From Lachnospiraceae bacterium (GTDB lineage Bacteria; Bacillota; Clostridia; Lachnospirales; Lachnospiraceae): a stretch of 64,000 bases of DNA. The position numbers were made by a program, and so were the translations under genes. This document shows, piece by piece, positions 1 to 9,050 of the stretch. The DNA is taken from contig SVFN01000017.1 of the NCBI GenBank assembly GCA_015056815.1, forward strand, positions 1-64,000, written 5' to 3'. Every line of letters begins with the position of its first letter. Positions within the stretch are counted from its first letter, which is position 1. A model generated the notes under the pieces. The model did no database searches. It saw only the letters and a program-made list of their open reading frames with translations, and was not told the origin of the DNA.

Positions 1-250
1 GTGAAGCCTCACACGACTAAAGTCGCGTGCTTCCAAATAAGAAACACAAGAGAATGATAGCATTGCTGTTGTTCTCTTATTGTTTCTTATACCCCTCTTT
101 AGGAGGGTGAACTGCGTTTCTACCATACGGTCTGAACTCAGAATACTCATGCCACCGGGGACATAAGCTCCGCATTCAGGCTAATTAACGTAGAGAACGT
201 GCAGGTGCTTCTCTTAGAGCACTGAGGAACTTTTGCCTCAATGTCCAACC
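1..250 (-). ncRNA. Putative omega RNA (reRNA) of the TnpB nuclease
   Basis: In IS200/IS605 elements the guide RNA of TnpB is made from the 3' end of tnpB and the transposon right end. Here that region runs from the last tnpB codons through the end-hairpins at 1-120 on the minus strand. Visible structures include the hairpin GAGAACAACAGCAATGC-type stem near 50-80 and the end hairpin at 6-33. The RNA is inferred from position and family knowledge only. Its guide would be read from whatever flanks the element beyond base 1, which is outside the window. Confidence 0.35.
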
Positions 251-1471
251 TTGAACTCGCATCCAGGGATTTTAATATTTCTCTTATGAAATATCTTGCA
301 CCGATGTTATACGATGCAGATAAGTCACAATTATACACTTTTCCATTTGAAAATCTGCAGAGCTCGTATGTATGGAAACCGCCATCCCTGCCACGCTGTA
401 CAGGTCCGCTTCCGTCATAGGCAAGTCTGCTTGTCCCCCATGCACAGATATGACTGATCCTCATGGATAATCTGTGAGCCTTATCGGTAACGATGGACTG
501 CACTTCCTGACTGCGCCACATTTTGAGTTTCTGCTTTTTCGAGCCGCGGATTTGGCCATTTTTCCCAGGTGTTCGAATACTATGACATCGGCATTATAAC
601 GAACCGCCACATCCATTATGAAGTTCGCAGTCTTAACGGCGATATCGTGATTGATGCCTTTTGCTTTCGCCCAGAGTCTTGGTGTTTTATAGTTACCGTA
701 CCGCTGTGCTTTCTTGATACGGTTGATGCTGTGAGAAAGATGGTCTGTTTCTTTGGAAAGCTTGCAGAAATGCCTTCCAAGAATAGTGCCATCGCTGCAC
801 ATCACACTTACCGTAGCTGCGGTATTTATTCCAAGATCTACGGCTACAATCGTCTGGTCCGTTACATCCGTATCATTCAGTTTAACATTTTCTTCAAACG
901 GAAAATCTAAAAACCACTCCTTGCCACGTTTTTGAAGGGTAGGAGCGCATTTCTTACGGCTGTTGCACCACCTGTTGATATAATCCATATCAGATTTGCG
1001 AAGATCTACCGTGATCCAGTCCCATGTATTACGGATATATACCTTGATCCGGGCTGTATAATCACCAGTCTGATTGTACATGACAGTACGGTACAGCGAC
1101 GGAAATACAAATCCGGCTTTTGGGGCAGATGGCTGTCTGCCGGCAGGATTTTCTTTCCAATTTAAAAGGCTGCTCTTGTATGACGAAACCTTTCCTATCG
1201 CCTCAGAGATTGCTCCTCTGCGAAGATAGCTCGGCATCTTGTAGAACATGGAATCGAAATCATAAACGGCAACGTTACCTTTTGTAGTATGACAAAGTTT
1301 TTCAATAAACTGCTGTTGAAAAACGTTCCCGGTAATAGAACTAAGAGTATCCCATTTCTCAAGACATACCTGAATAAAGAAATCTACAGCATTGCGATAT
1401 ATAGATACAGTGTCCCTAAAGATACGGTTATAGTGTTTAATTTTGACACTGTATGTGGAAATTATCTTCAT
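147..1471 (-). pseudogene. tnpB: tnpB, RNA-guided nuclease of IS605, frameshifted
   Basis: TnpB is the RuvC-type nuclease ancestral to Cas12. The reading frame starts at 1471 (MKIISTYSV) behind an AAAGGGA ribosome site and runs until about 540, where a missing A in a run of five (TTTTT on the plus strand near 535) throws it out of frame. Reading on in the next frame restores the C-terminal zinc-finger and RuvC-III region down to 147. The three catalytic acids are present across the two frames: Asp in VAVDLGIN, Glu in VIVFEHLG and Asp in YNCDLSASYNIGARY. The restored protein would be about 440 aa, a normal length. The lesion is either real decay or a homopolymer error. Confidence 0.85.
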
Positions 1472-1487
1472 GCCGTAGATCCCTTTC

Positions 1488-1922
1488 TTAGTGACCAGTA
1501 GTTTTCTGACTGTCAAGATAATGTTTGACCTGATCGAGAGTTCTGTCACTGACAGTAGCCACAAAATATGACGGATTCCATAAATGCCCGCCCCAGAGTT
1601 GTTTTTTTAATTCCGGATGCTTAAGAAACAGCCATCTGGCAGTATTGCCCTTAAGGATCTTTATTGCGTCCGAAAGCCGAAGCTGTGGTTTGCAGTCTAC
1701 AAGCAGATGTATGTGGTTAGGCATAACTTCCATTGCGAGGATGCTCATATCTAAAGAATTAAGTGTTTCGGTCAGATATTCTTTAACATCCGACTCAATC
1801 TCACCTGTAAATATGGATTTTCTGTATTTTGTAACCCATACGATATGATACTGCAATGAATAGATATAACCTCTACCATGTGTAACATCTTTTGGTATTG
1901 TAAAATAAGCTGTTTTATCCAT
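1488..1922 (-). CDS. tnpA: TnpA, IS200-type HUH transposase
   Basis: This protein of about 144 aa is a Y1 single-strand transposase that excises and inserts the element as a DNA circle. The HUH metal site is visible in PNHIHLLVD, and the nucleophilic tyrosine is probably the one in NPSYFVATVSD. The N-terminus (YSLQYHIVWVTKYRKSIF) is typical of the family. I start at MDKTAYF (1922) because the longer frame to 2051 would read into the end hairpin and has no family-like residues. No ribosome site is seen before 1922, which fits the poor translation usual for these transposases. Its stop lies 16 nt before the tnpB start. Confidence 0.9.
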   Translation of the reverse strand: MDKTAYFTIPKDVTHGRGYIYSLQYHIVWVTKYRKSIFTGEIESDVKEYLTETLNSLDMSILAMEVMPNHIHLLVDCKPQLRLSDAIKILKGNTARWLFLKHPELKKQLWGGHLWNPSYFVATVSDRTLDQVKHYLDSQKTTGH

Positions 1923-2049
1923 GTATATAGTATACCATACGTTATCTATAATGCCAAAGAAAAGCCCCCCTGTGTTAGGATAGATGTCCGCCTTACTCAC
2001 GACTAAAGTCACGAGTGTGCGGCGGCTGATCATCAAATCAAACCTATAC

Positions 2050-2650
2050 ATTTTCGTCCCCTCTCGGGGTATTTTTATTTCTATAAAGACACCGAAGTGG
2101 CTTGAGAAGTTTGCGTACTCGTTTCCGTCCCCTCTCGGGGTCTTTTTTATTTCTATACAGAATGGGCAGACACAGTAAACGAAAAGAACTGGTTTCCGTC
2201 CCCTCTCGGGGACTTTTTAATTTCTATCAAAAGTAGGCTTGATATGGGCGGGATTGCACATGTTTCCGTCCCCTCTCGGGGGCTTTTTTATTTCTATAGA
2301 TTTCCGGAGTTAAGATGTTTGACCTGCTTAAGTTTCCGTCCCCTCTCGGGGTCTTTTTTATTTCTATCAACTTGCCTATTGTATCAATGACGTTCAAATG
2401 TTTCCGTCCCCTCTCGGGGTCTTTTTCATTTCTATTACCAACGTCTTACTCCTTGGTATGATTGCACACCAGTTTCCGTCCCCTCTCGGGGTCTTTTTTA
2501 TTTCTATGTTGATAGTCTAAATCGCATAGGCTTTTGTCAAAATAGTTTCCGTCCCCTCTCGGGGTCTTTTTTATTTCTATAAAATCACCGAGAACGGTTT
2601 AGATTCCGTTTAGGGTTTCCGTCCCCTCTCGGGGTCTTTTTTATTTCTAT
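2050..2650 (-). CRISPR. Type III-A CRISPR array, 9 repeats and 8 spacers
   Basis: A 36-bp repeat occurs at 2050, 2121, 2192, 2262, 2332, 2400, 2472, 2545 and 2615. Spacers are 32 to 37 bp. Read on the minus strand the repeat ends in ACGGAAAC, matching the 8-nt 5' handle of type III crRNAs, so the array is transcribed leftward. The repeat at 2050 has one base deleted and three substitutions, and those at 2192, 2262 and 2400 carry single changes, so the trailer is on the left and the leader faces csm5. Variable spacer length and a palindromic repeat core (CCCC..GGGG) suit Cas6 processing, and cas6 is in the operon. Only eight spacers and no local cas1/cas2 suggest little recent acquisition. Confidence 0.97.
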
Positions 2651-2761
2651 CCTGTCTCCGCAATCCCTGAATCTGCCTTCGTTTGCAGAGTGATTTGCGG
2701 CGGAAAAAAATTTTCAGTAGTAAATCTCCAAAATTCTCTTTGAAACATCCAACTTTTCCTT

Positions 2762-2790
2762 ATTTTATCAGCATCGGCGCAAACAGCCAA
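2762..2790 (-). promoter_or_regulatory. Probable leader promoter of the III-A array
   Basis: On the minus strand there is TTGGCT (2785-2790), a 17-nt spacer and TGATAAAAT with a TAAAAT -10 (2762-2767) in extended form. Transcription would start near 2755, about 105 nt before the first repeat, and run across the leader into the array. The rest of the 2651-2814 leader is AT-rich with no ORF of note. The call is by pattern only. Confidence 0.45.
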
Positions 2791-2805
2791 TATTGCACCG
2801 ATGCT
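2770..2805. terminator. Strong hairpin between csm5 and the array leader
   Basis: An 11-bp stem (AGCATCGGCGC pairing with GCACCGATGCT) follows the csm5 stop. On the plus strand it is followed directly by TTTTTC, so it looks like a better terminator for rightward than for leftward transcription. It would stop antisense transcripts crossing the array before they enter csm5. For csm5 mRNA it lacks a good U-tract and overlaps the leader promoter. Confidence 0.5.
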
Positions 2806-2814
2806 TTTTCTGTT

Positions 2815-3927
2815 TCAACTAACCTGTGTCCACTCGATAGTGCATTCACCGAATTGATAACTCTCACCATTATATTTTGTCTTTTTTAATATATGTGGTG
2901 AAACACCCATTCGTTTATCTTCGGAATGCTTATGTTCTTTATTTGCCTTATAACCTAAAGTGTTCATGAATATCCTTTGTGTCACTTCCACTCCCTTCTC
3001 TTCAAAAAGTGCATAAGTGATCGTTTTACTTACATAGCCAGCCCCGCCACCAAGCCAGACCGTATTCTCTGCCGGTTTTGGCGTCGCAGGGAACTTTTTT
3101 GAAAACATCAGATAATACTGCTCTCCAAAGCATTTTATTGCTCTCTCTATATAGTCCATGGACAGATTACATATACTCTGATCGATCGTGAGCGTGAAAT
3201 GGATTTCTGTCCCCGGCTTAATACATTCTCTAAGTAAATTCAGCCGTTTTTCAGTTCCATCCTTATGATATTCCACTTTTTGGCACAAAACCATATCCTC
3301 CATAGACAAAGGACGGCTGTCTCCAACGATCATACCACTCATAATATCATTTGTCATATCAGCTTGTCTGTCTGTCCTTCCTGCAATATGAAAGCATTCC
3401 TCTTCCAAACGCCTGATCTCATTCCGAAGATAATTCATTCTTTTGCTTTTCTCATCTAGCTTGGACAAAATATCCCGTTTAATTCTATCATACTGCTGCG
3501 GATTATTGCGTATATCATAAAAAAGAAGTATCGTTCTTAACATTCCCTTTATAGAACTCCCAGGTATATAAGGACACCCATATGCATCCTTAATACAAGA
3601 CATTACCTGCATCTGGGTTCTTCGCTCCCAAATAGCATCTCCGCAATCCAGCTTATAAAGCGCAAAAGAATCAATTTCTTTCTCCGTGATCTTCTGGTCT
3701 CTCATCCAGTCTGTAAGACTCGTACGACTGTCTTTCATAATAAAATCTTCATAAGCGCTCGCAAGAGATTTCTTTTTCAAAAATTGATACATTTTTGCAA
3801 CCTCCGGTACTATTACCTCGCCCCGTCTGTGCACATATTCTTTTTTTGTGATCTCCTGCCCGCTTCCAACAAAAACTGGTCCCTGAACTTTTAGCACAAC
3901 ATCATAAACCTTTAAATACTCTTTCAT
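2815..3927 (-). CDS. csm5: Csm5, type III-A effector subunit (RAMP)
   Basis: Csm5 (370 aa) caps the 3' side of the crRNA in the Csm complex and helps crRNA maturation. The N-terminal GPVFVGSGQEITKKEYV and the glycine motif PGSSIKGMLRT are RAMP hallmarks shared with Csm3. The C-terminus (KKTKYNGESYQFGECTIEW) is typical of Csm5. It is the last gene of the operon, overlaps csm4 by 4 bp, and is followed by the array leader. Length matches the family (about 350-400 aa). Confidence 0.93.
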   Translation of the reverse strand: MKEYLKVYDVVLKVQGPVFVGSGQEITKKEYVHRRGEVIVPEVAKMYQFLKKKSLASAYEDFIMKDSRTSLTDWMRDQKITEKEIDSFALYKLDCGDAIWERRTQMQVMSCIKDAYGCPYIPGSSIKGMLRTILLFYDIRNNPQQYDRIKRDILSKLDEKSKRMNYLRNEIRRLEEECFHIAGRTDRQADMTNDIMSGMIVGDSRPLSMEDMVLCQKVEYHKDGTEKRLNLLRECIKPGTEIHFTLTIDQSICNLSMDYIERAIKCFGEQYYLMFSKKFPATPKPAENTVWLGGGAGYVSKTITYALFEEKGVEVTQRIFMNTLGYKANKEHKHSEDKRMGVSPHILKKTKYNGESYQFGECTIEWTQVS

Positions 3928-4850
3928 GCGTCTACCTCCATCAACAAAGGTTTTGCATAGCGATAAACCGGATGTTTTCCTATAGAAGCGACATCATATA
4001 CATCTCCATCAAACACTTTCCGAAAGCATGCGCCGGCATTCATAACATACAGATCCTTTTTTCTTAAGAATTCATCTGCGTACTGTGAGGATGCAACAAA
4101 ACCACTCCTTTTTATCATCTGAAAGTCTGCACCAGCCACAACTCTCTCCAATTCCTCTTCTTTTGGCAAAGATACGGATAAAGACATGTAACGTGTTCCC
4201 TTTTCCTGCAACCGTACCTTTAATGATTCTTCTAACTTACAGGTTCTAAATTCAAACCGCCCCAATCCGGCACTTCTTTTTCCGCCTATCCCTGCATATG
4301 ACAGAGAATCCAACAAATCCTCCGCCAGCATTTTAGCCTTTTCTTCTTCATATCCCACTATTATATACAAGCCATTACCTTCTGAAAAGTGGAACACACC
4401 CACGCGATATGGTAAAGATTTTTCTTTTCCTCTCACCGCAACCATCTCTTTGGCATCCAGGATTCCAAAATGCTCCAAATTCTCTGTCTCTGCTTTGATA
4501 TCTAAATTTCCTTTCAGATATTCATCTATTTTTTCTGCAGGGATATAAGATAGCTTTTTAAAAGCCTTTTTCGCAGTAGAATCACCCTTTGCCTCATACT
4601 CCAGCTTTATCATCGGCTTTGGAATATAGAATGTATTCTGACGATATGGCAGGGCATCCGAAAATAACATTTTCCCGGTTTTCACATAAGAGTACAGCTC
4701 TTCCATCACCTCATCTCCACTCTTTTTTGCCTCATGACATAAAGCTGAAAACAAAGTATCTGCATAAAAAACATTCTCACTGTCCTCAATATTACGATTT
4801 CCGAAGTGCACTCCTCCTGTAAAAACCAGTTTGTAAGCATTGAAATTCAT
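3924..4850 (-). CDS. csm4: Csm4, type III-A effector subunit (RAMP, Cas5-like)
   Basis: Csm4 (308 aa) binds the 5' handle of the crRNA and bridges Cas10 to the Csm3 backbone. The sequence opens with YKLVFTGGVHFGNR and FYADTLFSALCHEA, both characteristic of Csm4, and has the glycine-rich loop GIGGKRSAGLGRFEF about two-thirds along. It lies 9 bp downstream of csm3 and overlaps csm5 by 4 bp, so translation is coupled. Confidence 0.93.
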   Translation of the reverse strand: MNFNAYKLVFTGGVHFGNRNIEDSENVFYADTLFSALCHEAKKSGDEVMEELYSYVKTGKMLFSDALPYRQNTFYIPKPMIKLEYEAKGDSTAKKAFKKLSYIPAEKIDEYLKGNLDIKAETENLEHFGILDAKEMVAVRGKEKSLPYRVGVFHFSEGNGLYIIVGYEEEKAKMLAEDLLDSLSYAGIGGKRSAGLGRFEFRTCKLEESLKVRLQEKGTRYMSLSVSLPKEEELERVVAGADFQMIKRSGFVASSQYADEFLRKKDLYVMNAGACFRKVFDGDVYDVASIGKHPVYRYAKPLLMEVDA

Positions 4851-4859
4851 ACGCTCCTC

Positions 4860-5513
4860 CTAAAACCGAAAAATATCCCCCAACTGCTCTTCCACACTCT
4901 CTGAAAGCTCACCAATCACAACCTCTGCCTGAATATCCTTGAATTTCACTTTTCCATATCCCCTGGAGCCATGCCCTCCCAGATAATCATACTCTAACAG
5001 TTTCATACCTTCTGCCAAAAGTCTCATGTCCTCCAATACTTCAGACTCATTCTGTGCCTCATAGATCAAATCCAAATCAAACTGCGCTCCTCTGATCACT
5101 CTTTCAATCTGACGTGGATTTGCGACTGCTGTCTGTCTGTTGATGGAATTTTCAAATTTAACCTCCGTCATACTGGTGACATCCTGTCTGCGAAGTTCTT
5201 TTTCGTTCTCCATAACCATATCCGAAAAAATGATCCGGCTGGGTCTGATATTGTTCTTTTTGGAACTACCGAACAATCTCAAAATATTTTCTGCATCATT
5301 CTCCGGTTCTACGATCGCATCATTGTATTTTTTAGCAAGCAATGTGCGGATCTTTCCCTTCAAAGAACTTCCCGGGATCATAGGCAACTTGCTTCTGCTA
5401 TCCTTGATCACCGGCGAATCCACCGCACCGATTGCCGCAAACGCGCTGTTTCCGCCGATATGCATACCTGTTACTACTTCTACCGTTCCTGTTATCTGAA
5501 TTTTTGAAAACAT
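4860..5513 (-). CDS. csm3: Csm3, backbone RNase of the Csm complex
   Basis: Csm3 (217 aa) forms the helical backbone and cuts target RNA at 6-nt intervals. The catalytic aspartate is present at residue 32 in GAVDSPVIKD, aligned with Asp32/Asp33 of characterised Csm3 proteins, so slicing should be intact. The RAMP glycine loop PGSSLKGKIRTLLAKKY is clear, as is a C-terminal GGHGSRGYGKVKF motif. The gene is preceded by a GGAGGGAAG ribosome site and sits 17 bp after csm2. Confidence 0.96.
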   Translation of the reverse strand: MFSKIQITGTVEVVTGMHIGGNSAFAAIGAVDSPVIKDSRSKLPMIPGSSLKGKIRTLLAKKYNDAIVEPENDAENILRLFGSSKKNNIRPSRIIFSDMVMENEKELRRQDVTSMTEVKFENSINRQTAVANPRQIERVIRGAQFDLDLIYEAQNESEVLEDMRLLAEGMKLLEYDYLGGHGSRGYGKVKFKDIQAEVVIGELSESVEEQLGDIFRF

Positions 5514-5530
5514 CTTTTCTTCCCTCCCTA

Positions 5531-5926
5531 TCAGTCTTTTCCACCATAAAATTTATGATACGCTACTAATGCTTCCATATAGTGCATGAACAAAATAAAT
5601 CTTGCTCTACTATTTTTTACTTCTTTTAGTATCTCGATTATTTCTGCTGTTTCCACAAAATCTTTTACTACTTTGTCTCTCCCTGTATCTCTCCCGCATT
5701 CATAAATAAAACGCACTCTAAGATAATCAATCCTCGCTGTCAATTCCTCAGTAAGGATTTCTTCTAATGGTAATATTTCATTATATATATCTGCCGTCAT
5801 CGCCAACAAATTTCGAATTTTAGAAGTTGTAATCCAAATAGGATTATCATTTCTATCCTTTTTTTTGGATAACTTTAAAATCACCTTTTCTGCTTTATCC
5901 ACATAAGTCTTTTCATCTAAAATCAT
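5531..5926 (-). CDS. csm2: Csm2, small subunit of the Csm complex
   Basis: This 131-aa, mostly helical, basic protein matches Csm2 (Cas11-like), which lines the target-RNA channel. The motif TTSKIRNLLAMTADIYN near residues 33-49 and KDFVETAEIIEIL are family-typical, as is the C-terminal MHYMEALVAYHKFYGG. It begins with ATGA overlap on cas10 (5923-5926), a standard arrangement in csm operons. Confidence 0.92.
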   Translation of the reverse strand: MILDEKTYVDKAEKVILKLSKKKDRNDNPIWITTSKIRNLLAMTADIYNEILPLEEILTEELTARIDYLRVRFIYECGRDTGRDKVVKDFVETAEIIEILKEVKNSRARFILFMHYMEALVAYHKFYGGKD

Positions 5927-8235
5927 TTTTCCACACCCTCACTTTCTCTTGTTTGGTATACATATAAATTCATCGCTGTCTTTAATTGCCTGCAGGCTTC
6001 ATCCTCTTTCATCCATTCATACATCCTGCCGGAAAACTCCCTGTAAAGATCCTTCTGCGAAGCAGATGCCTTTTCTCCGGGCTCCATACGTGCCAGAATA
6101 TAAACATATCTTGCGAAATTGATCGTATCTTTCCGTTCTCTGAGCAATTCTAAAAGATGATACAAAAACGCCTTTCCCCGTTCTTCTGAATTCTCAAAGA
6201 ATTCTTCCAACGCTCTATACTTTTCTCCGATGACTTTAGTCTCAAATTGTTTCCACTTATAAGTACCATCATCTATTTCCCAACTTTTGTTTTCTTTGTC
6301 CCAGATCCTATCCGGCAGAATTGTCACAGCATCCTTTCCGTCTGACTGTTTTGAGCTGTTCTCCATATAACCAACTTCCTGCGCGATCCGGCTGATCGGA
6401 TAACTGCTGTTATAAATACCAATGCCTGCTGAAAAAGTTAATGACCCCTCTGAATACTTCACAAACGCATTTCTTATCTCCTGTGCCAGTTCTATAACCT
6501 CATTCCATGCCCCCACAATGAACATGTCATCGCCACCGGAGTAAACAATAGTGGCATTCCTGTCTTTTTCATCCAAAATATGATTGATGTAATATTTAAA
6601 AAATAACGATAACTGTCTGGATAAGGTTGCCGTCCTTGACAATGTGCAATAATTTCCTGTAAAACCGCCCACAAAAGACTGTCCAAGGCTATCCACATCG
6701 GCTCTCAGCACACCGATTCTGGGAATTCCTTTTGAATGTGTTGCCAATTCTTCAAAAGATTGACCCTTCGTATAATCGCCTACCCAGATTTTCGTTGCTA
6801 TATTCATTCCTGCATAGAATTTGTTTTTAGAATACACCCTCACAAAATTCACATTTTGTTCCTGCATGCGCTGTCTGAGTTTCTCTTCTTTTTCTGCCAC
6901 CATATAACAATCCCCCGGAAGCGGCAGGGCATCTTCTTTGTCTTCTTTTGTTATCGTAAAAAACGGCTGGTATAAAATAGCTGCCGATGCTTTCTTTAGC
7001 CTGCTGCAAGTGTCACACATTCCTTCCTCGTTCACTTCTCCGAGCCGCTTGCAGACCTCGCACTCGCGGTCATAGACCTTCGGCTCCCTGCTGTTTAATT
7101 CCCTGATATCCGCTGCAGAATACCTGTGAACTTTTTTTGCCCCCAGGACATTACTCAAAGCCCGATACATTTCTGTATAACTGCCTTGCGGCTCATTCTT
7201 TAAAATATCAGCAGATGTTTCCACATAGCCGGTTGCTGCATACAACGCAATGTCATATTTTCCGCGAAGCCATGTATTCAGTTTGCCATCGTATTCCTCA
7301 ATTTTTTCTTTTACCTTCTCCGTATTCGGAAGCAACAGATAACAATGTCCTCCTCCGGAATAGATCAGATTAGCCCTGGATAAATCCAGCATTTCCAAGA
7401 TACTGTCAATAATATGCTCCATCATGATCTCAAGATAGAAAGATCTTGAACGCAGCATTTTCAATGCATCTTTTGTATGAATGGTATAAATAAAACTTTG
7501 TATCCCGGACAGGTCGATTGAATATAATAAAAAAGCCTTCTCCTCATAAAACGATTTTGCATTTTCAAACAGCCTGCTCCTGTAATCATGCTCACCCTGC
7601 TCCTCTAAATATTGATAGATACAACTGTTCACCGCTGCTGTCAGTTTTACATGATCAAACAATGAAATATCAGCAAGCTCCCCTTTCGCCGTGGAGGATG
7701 GTACAAAACTCAAAGTCGCTTCCAAAACCTCTAATAGCGAATTAATGTACCTACCGTTCCATCTTCTTGACCTGATATTTTCCAAAATCGTCTTTTTTAC
7801 CTTTGCATAGAAGCTTTCATCAAAAGGCTGCTTTTCTGATTTTGGATAATTGATCTTCTCCTCCAGCATCATCGGCGAATAATACATCTTTTTCTGATTA
7901 CCATTCAAAATATTAAAAACCGGCTCAAGAGGTGCAGACATTTCAAAGCCGTAATCTTCTGCCTCCTTCTTCCTACGGTCTGCCGCTGATGCTATATTGT
8001 CAGCCACACATGTAATATATGCATAAGAGTCTCGATCTATCTGCGCACTTTTTAATGCATCTGAATGATGGTATCTCACAGAATCCAAAATCATCTTGTC
8101 TTCCAGACCTGCTTCGTCCTTTAGGAAATCACAGCCGCTAATACTGTGCTTTCTCCCATCACCGGTACGATATATTACCTTGCCAACATCATGTAATAGG
8201 CCGCCGACTACCAGTTTCACTTCCTGTTCTGTCAT
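5923..8235 (-). CDS. cas10: Cas10 (Csm1), HD nuclease and cyclic-oligoadenylate synthase
   Basis: The 770-aa signature protein of type III. Residues 13-19 (LLHDVGK) hold the His15-Asp16 HD nuclease site for single-stranded DNA cleavage. A Cys4 zinc site is seen at C392/C395/C407/C410. The second Palm domain has an intact GGDD at 567-570 in VYSGGDDMFIVG, which is required to make cyclic oligoadenylate on target binding. Both enzymatic outputs therefore look competent. The start at 8235 lies 46 nt inside cas6. No Csm6, Can or Card protein is recognisable nearby, which leaves the signalling output without an obvious receiver in the window. Confidence 0.97.
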   Translation of the reverse strand: MTEQEVKLVVGGLLHDVGKVIYRTGDGRKHSISGCDFLKDEAGLEDKMILDSVRYHHSDALKSAQIDRDSYAYITCVADNIASAADRRKKEAEDYGFEMSAPLEPVFNILNGNQKKMYYSPMMLEEKINYPKSEKQPFDESFYAKVKKTILENIRSRRWNGRYINSLLEVLEATLSFVPSSTAKGELADISLFDHVKLTAAVNSCIYQYLEEQGEHDYRSRLFENAKSFYEEKAFLLYSIDLSGIQSFIYTIHTKDALKMLRSRSFYLEIMMEHIIDSILEMLDLSRANLIYSGGGHCYLLLPNTEKVKEKIEEYDGKLNTWLRGKYDIALYAATGYVETSADILKNEPQGSYTEMYRALSNVLGAKKVHRYSAADIRELNSREPKVYDRECEVCKRLGEVNEEGMCDTCSRLKKASAAILYQPFFTITKEDKEDALPLPGDCYMVAEKEEKLRQRMQEQNVNFVRVYSKNKFYAGMNIATKIWVGDYTKGQSFEELATHSKGIPRIGVLRADVDSLGQSFVGGFTGNYCTLSRTATLSRQLSLFFKYYINHILDEKDRNATIVYSGGDDMFIVGAWNEVIELAQEIRNAFVKYSEGSLTFSAGIGIYNSSYPISRIAQEVGYMENSSKQSDGKDAVTILPDRIWDKENKSWEIDDGTYKWKQFETKVIGEKYRALEEFFENSEERGKAFLYHLLELLRERKDTINFARYVYILARMEPGEKASASQKDLYREFSGRMYEWMKEDEACRQLKTAMNLYVYQTRESEGVEK

Positions 8236-9010
8236 TATCAGTCCTTCTCCTCTCTGTTATGTTCACACTTCCCATTCCGATAGCAGTTTTGATTCCTATA
8301 CCGGAATAATTACCAAATTCAAATAACAACCTTGCAAAATTGCACATTGTCTGTGCACCATGGATTTTTAATGTAATACTCCCCACAAACGCCGGAATCC
8401 GCACTTTTTCCAAGCTGAACTTAACGCTTCTAAGTGAGTATCCGACCACCTCCGTACTCTCTGTCAGTTGTTCCAAAGTATTCTGGCTAAACATATTGCC
8501 TCTGTCAGAAACTTCATCGAATCTTCGCATCAGGCTCTGATAGATATTATAGATTTCCGGATAAAAAGAATACTTTCCATCTTTTTTGAAGGCTGTAGGC
8601 GTTAAAAATACAATTCGAAATATATTGGCCGCATCATTTGCATAAAAATCTTGAAAAAGTTCATTCAAAGAACAGCTCTGTAGCTTCTTATCCAAAATCC
8701 TTATTGTTCGGTCATCATGTTCTAATCGAAACTCTATGAAATTTTTGTCCAGAACAGGCTCTATGATTTTCCTATATGCTTCTGCAGACAATGCATTGAT
8801 ATGCCATGTTACCTTATCGCCCTCAACCTGTAGATGCTGACTGTATGGTTTTAATCCCTGTTCATGAAGAAACTCTGCGTAGTCTTCATCGATTATTTCC
8901 ATTAAGGCTCCATGAAAAGAAGATGTTTTATTATAATTACATTCTTCCGGCTTCATATTGATCGTTAAGATTAGTTTTACCAGTTGATTTTCTGCCGTCA
9001 TGTTCTCCAT
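8189..9010 (-). CDS. cas6: Cas6, CRISPR RNA endoribonuclease
   Basis: Cas6 cuts the pre-crRNA within each repeat. The C-terminal glycine-rich loop GNYSGIGIKTAIGMGSV (about residues 235-251) is the family hallmark, and the RAMP fold is supported by FLTPTAF in the middle. I set the start at 9010 (MENMTAEN), 273 aa, because GGGGAAG stands 5 nt upstream and the promoter -10 at 9045-9050 places the transcript start near 9038, downstream of the longer frame's start at 9043. It is the first gene of the csm operon and overlaps cas10 by 47 bp. Confidence 0.93.
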   Translation of the reverse strand: MENMTAENQLVKLILTINMKPEECNYNKTSSFHGALMEIIDEDYAEFLHEQGLKPYSQHLQVEGDKVTWHINALSAEAYRKIIEPVLDKNFIEFRLEHDDRTIRILDKKLQSCSLNELFQDFYANDAANIFRIVFLTPTAFKKDGKYSFYPEIYNIYQSLMRRFDEVSDRGNMFSQNTLEQLTESTEVVGYSLRSVKFSLEKVRIPAFVGSITLKIHGAQTMCNFARLLFEFGNYSGIGIKTAIGMGSVNITERRRTDNDRTGSETGSRRPIT

Positions 9011-9044
9011 TTTCTTCCCCCATTTATGGTCGTTTATGTACACT

Positions 9045-9050
9045 ATTATA
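9045..9050 (-). promoter_or_regulatory. Extended -10 promoter of the cas6-csm operon
   Basis: TGTTATAAT on the minus strand gives a perfect TATAAT with the extended TGn. The -35 region is weak (TGAAAG at 17 nt). Transcription should start at about 9038, 28 nt before the cas6 ATG. A terminator upstream (9125-9158) isolates it from the preceding genes, so this promoter probably drives cas6 through csm5. Confidence 0.65.

Larger units (their letters stand above)
1..2040 (-). mobile_element. IS200/IS605-family insertion sequence
   Basis: A tnpA (HUH transposase) and tnpB pair read on the minus strand, flanked by subterminal hairpins rather than inverted repeats, which is the hallmark of this family. 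One hairpin lies at about 6-33 and the other at about 1988-2025. Both share the core CACGACTAAAGTC. The element may begin just outside the window because its right end sits at base 1. It stops some 10-15 bp before the most degenerate repeat of the type III-A CRISPR array, so it landed at the trailer end of that array. tnpB carries a frameshift, so any further movement would depend on tnpA alone. Confidence 0.85.

Noticed and set aside
2050-2650. Type III-A spacers matching genes or the type II-A array in this window.
   Set aside because: Comparison by eye found no shared spacer or self-targeting match; an alignment search would be decisive.
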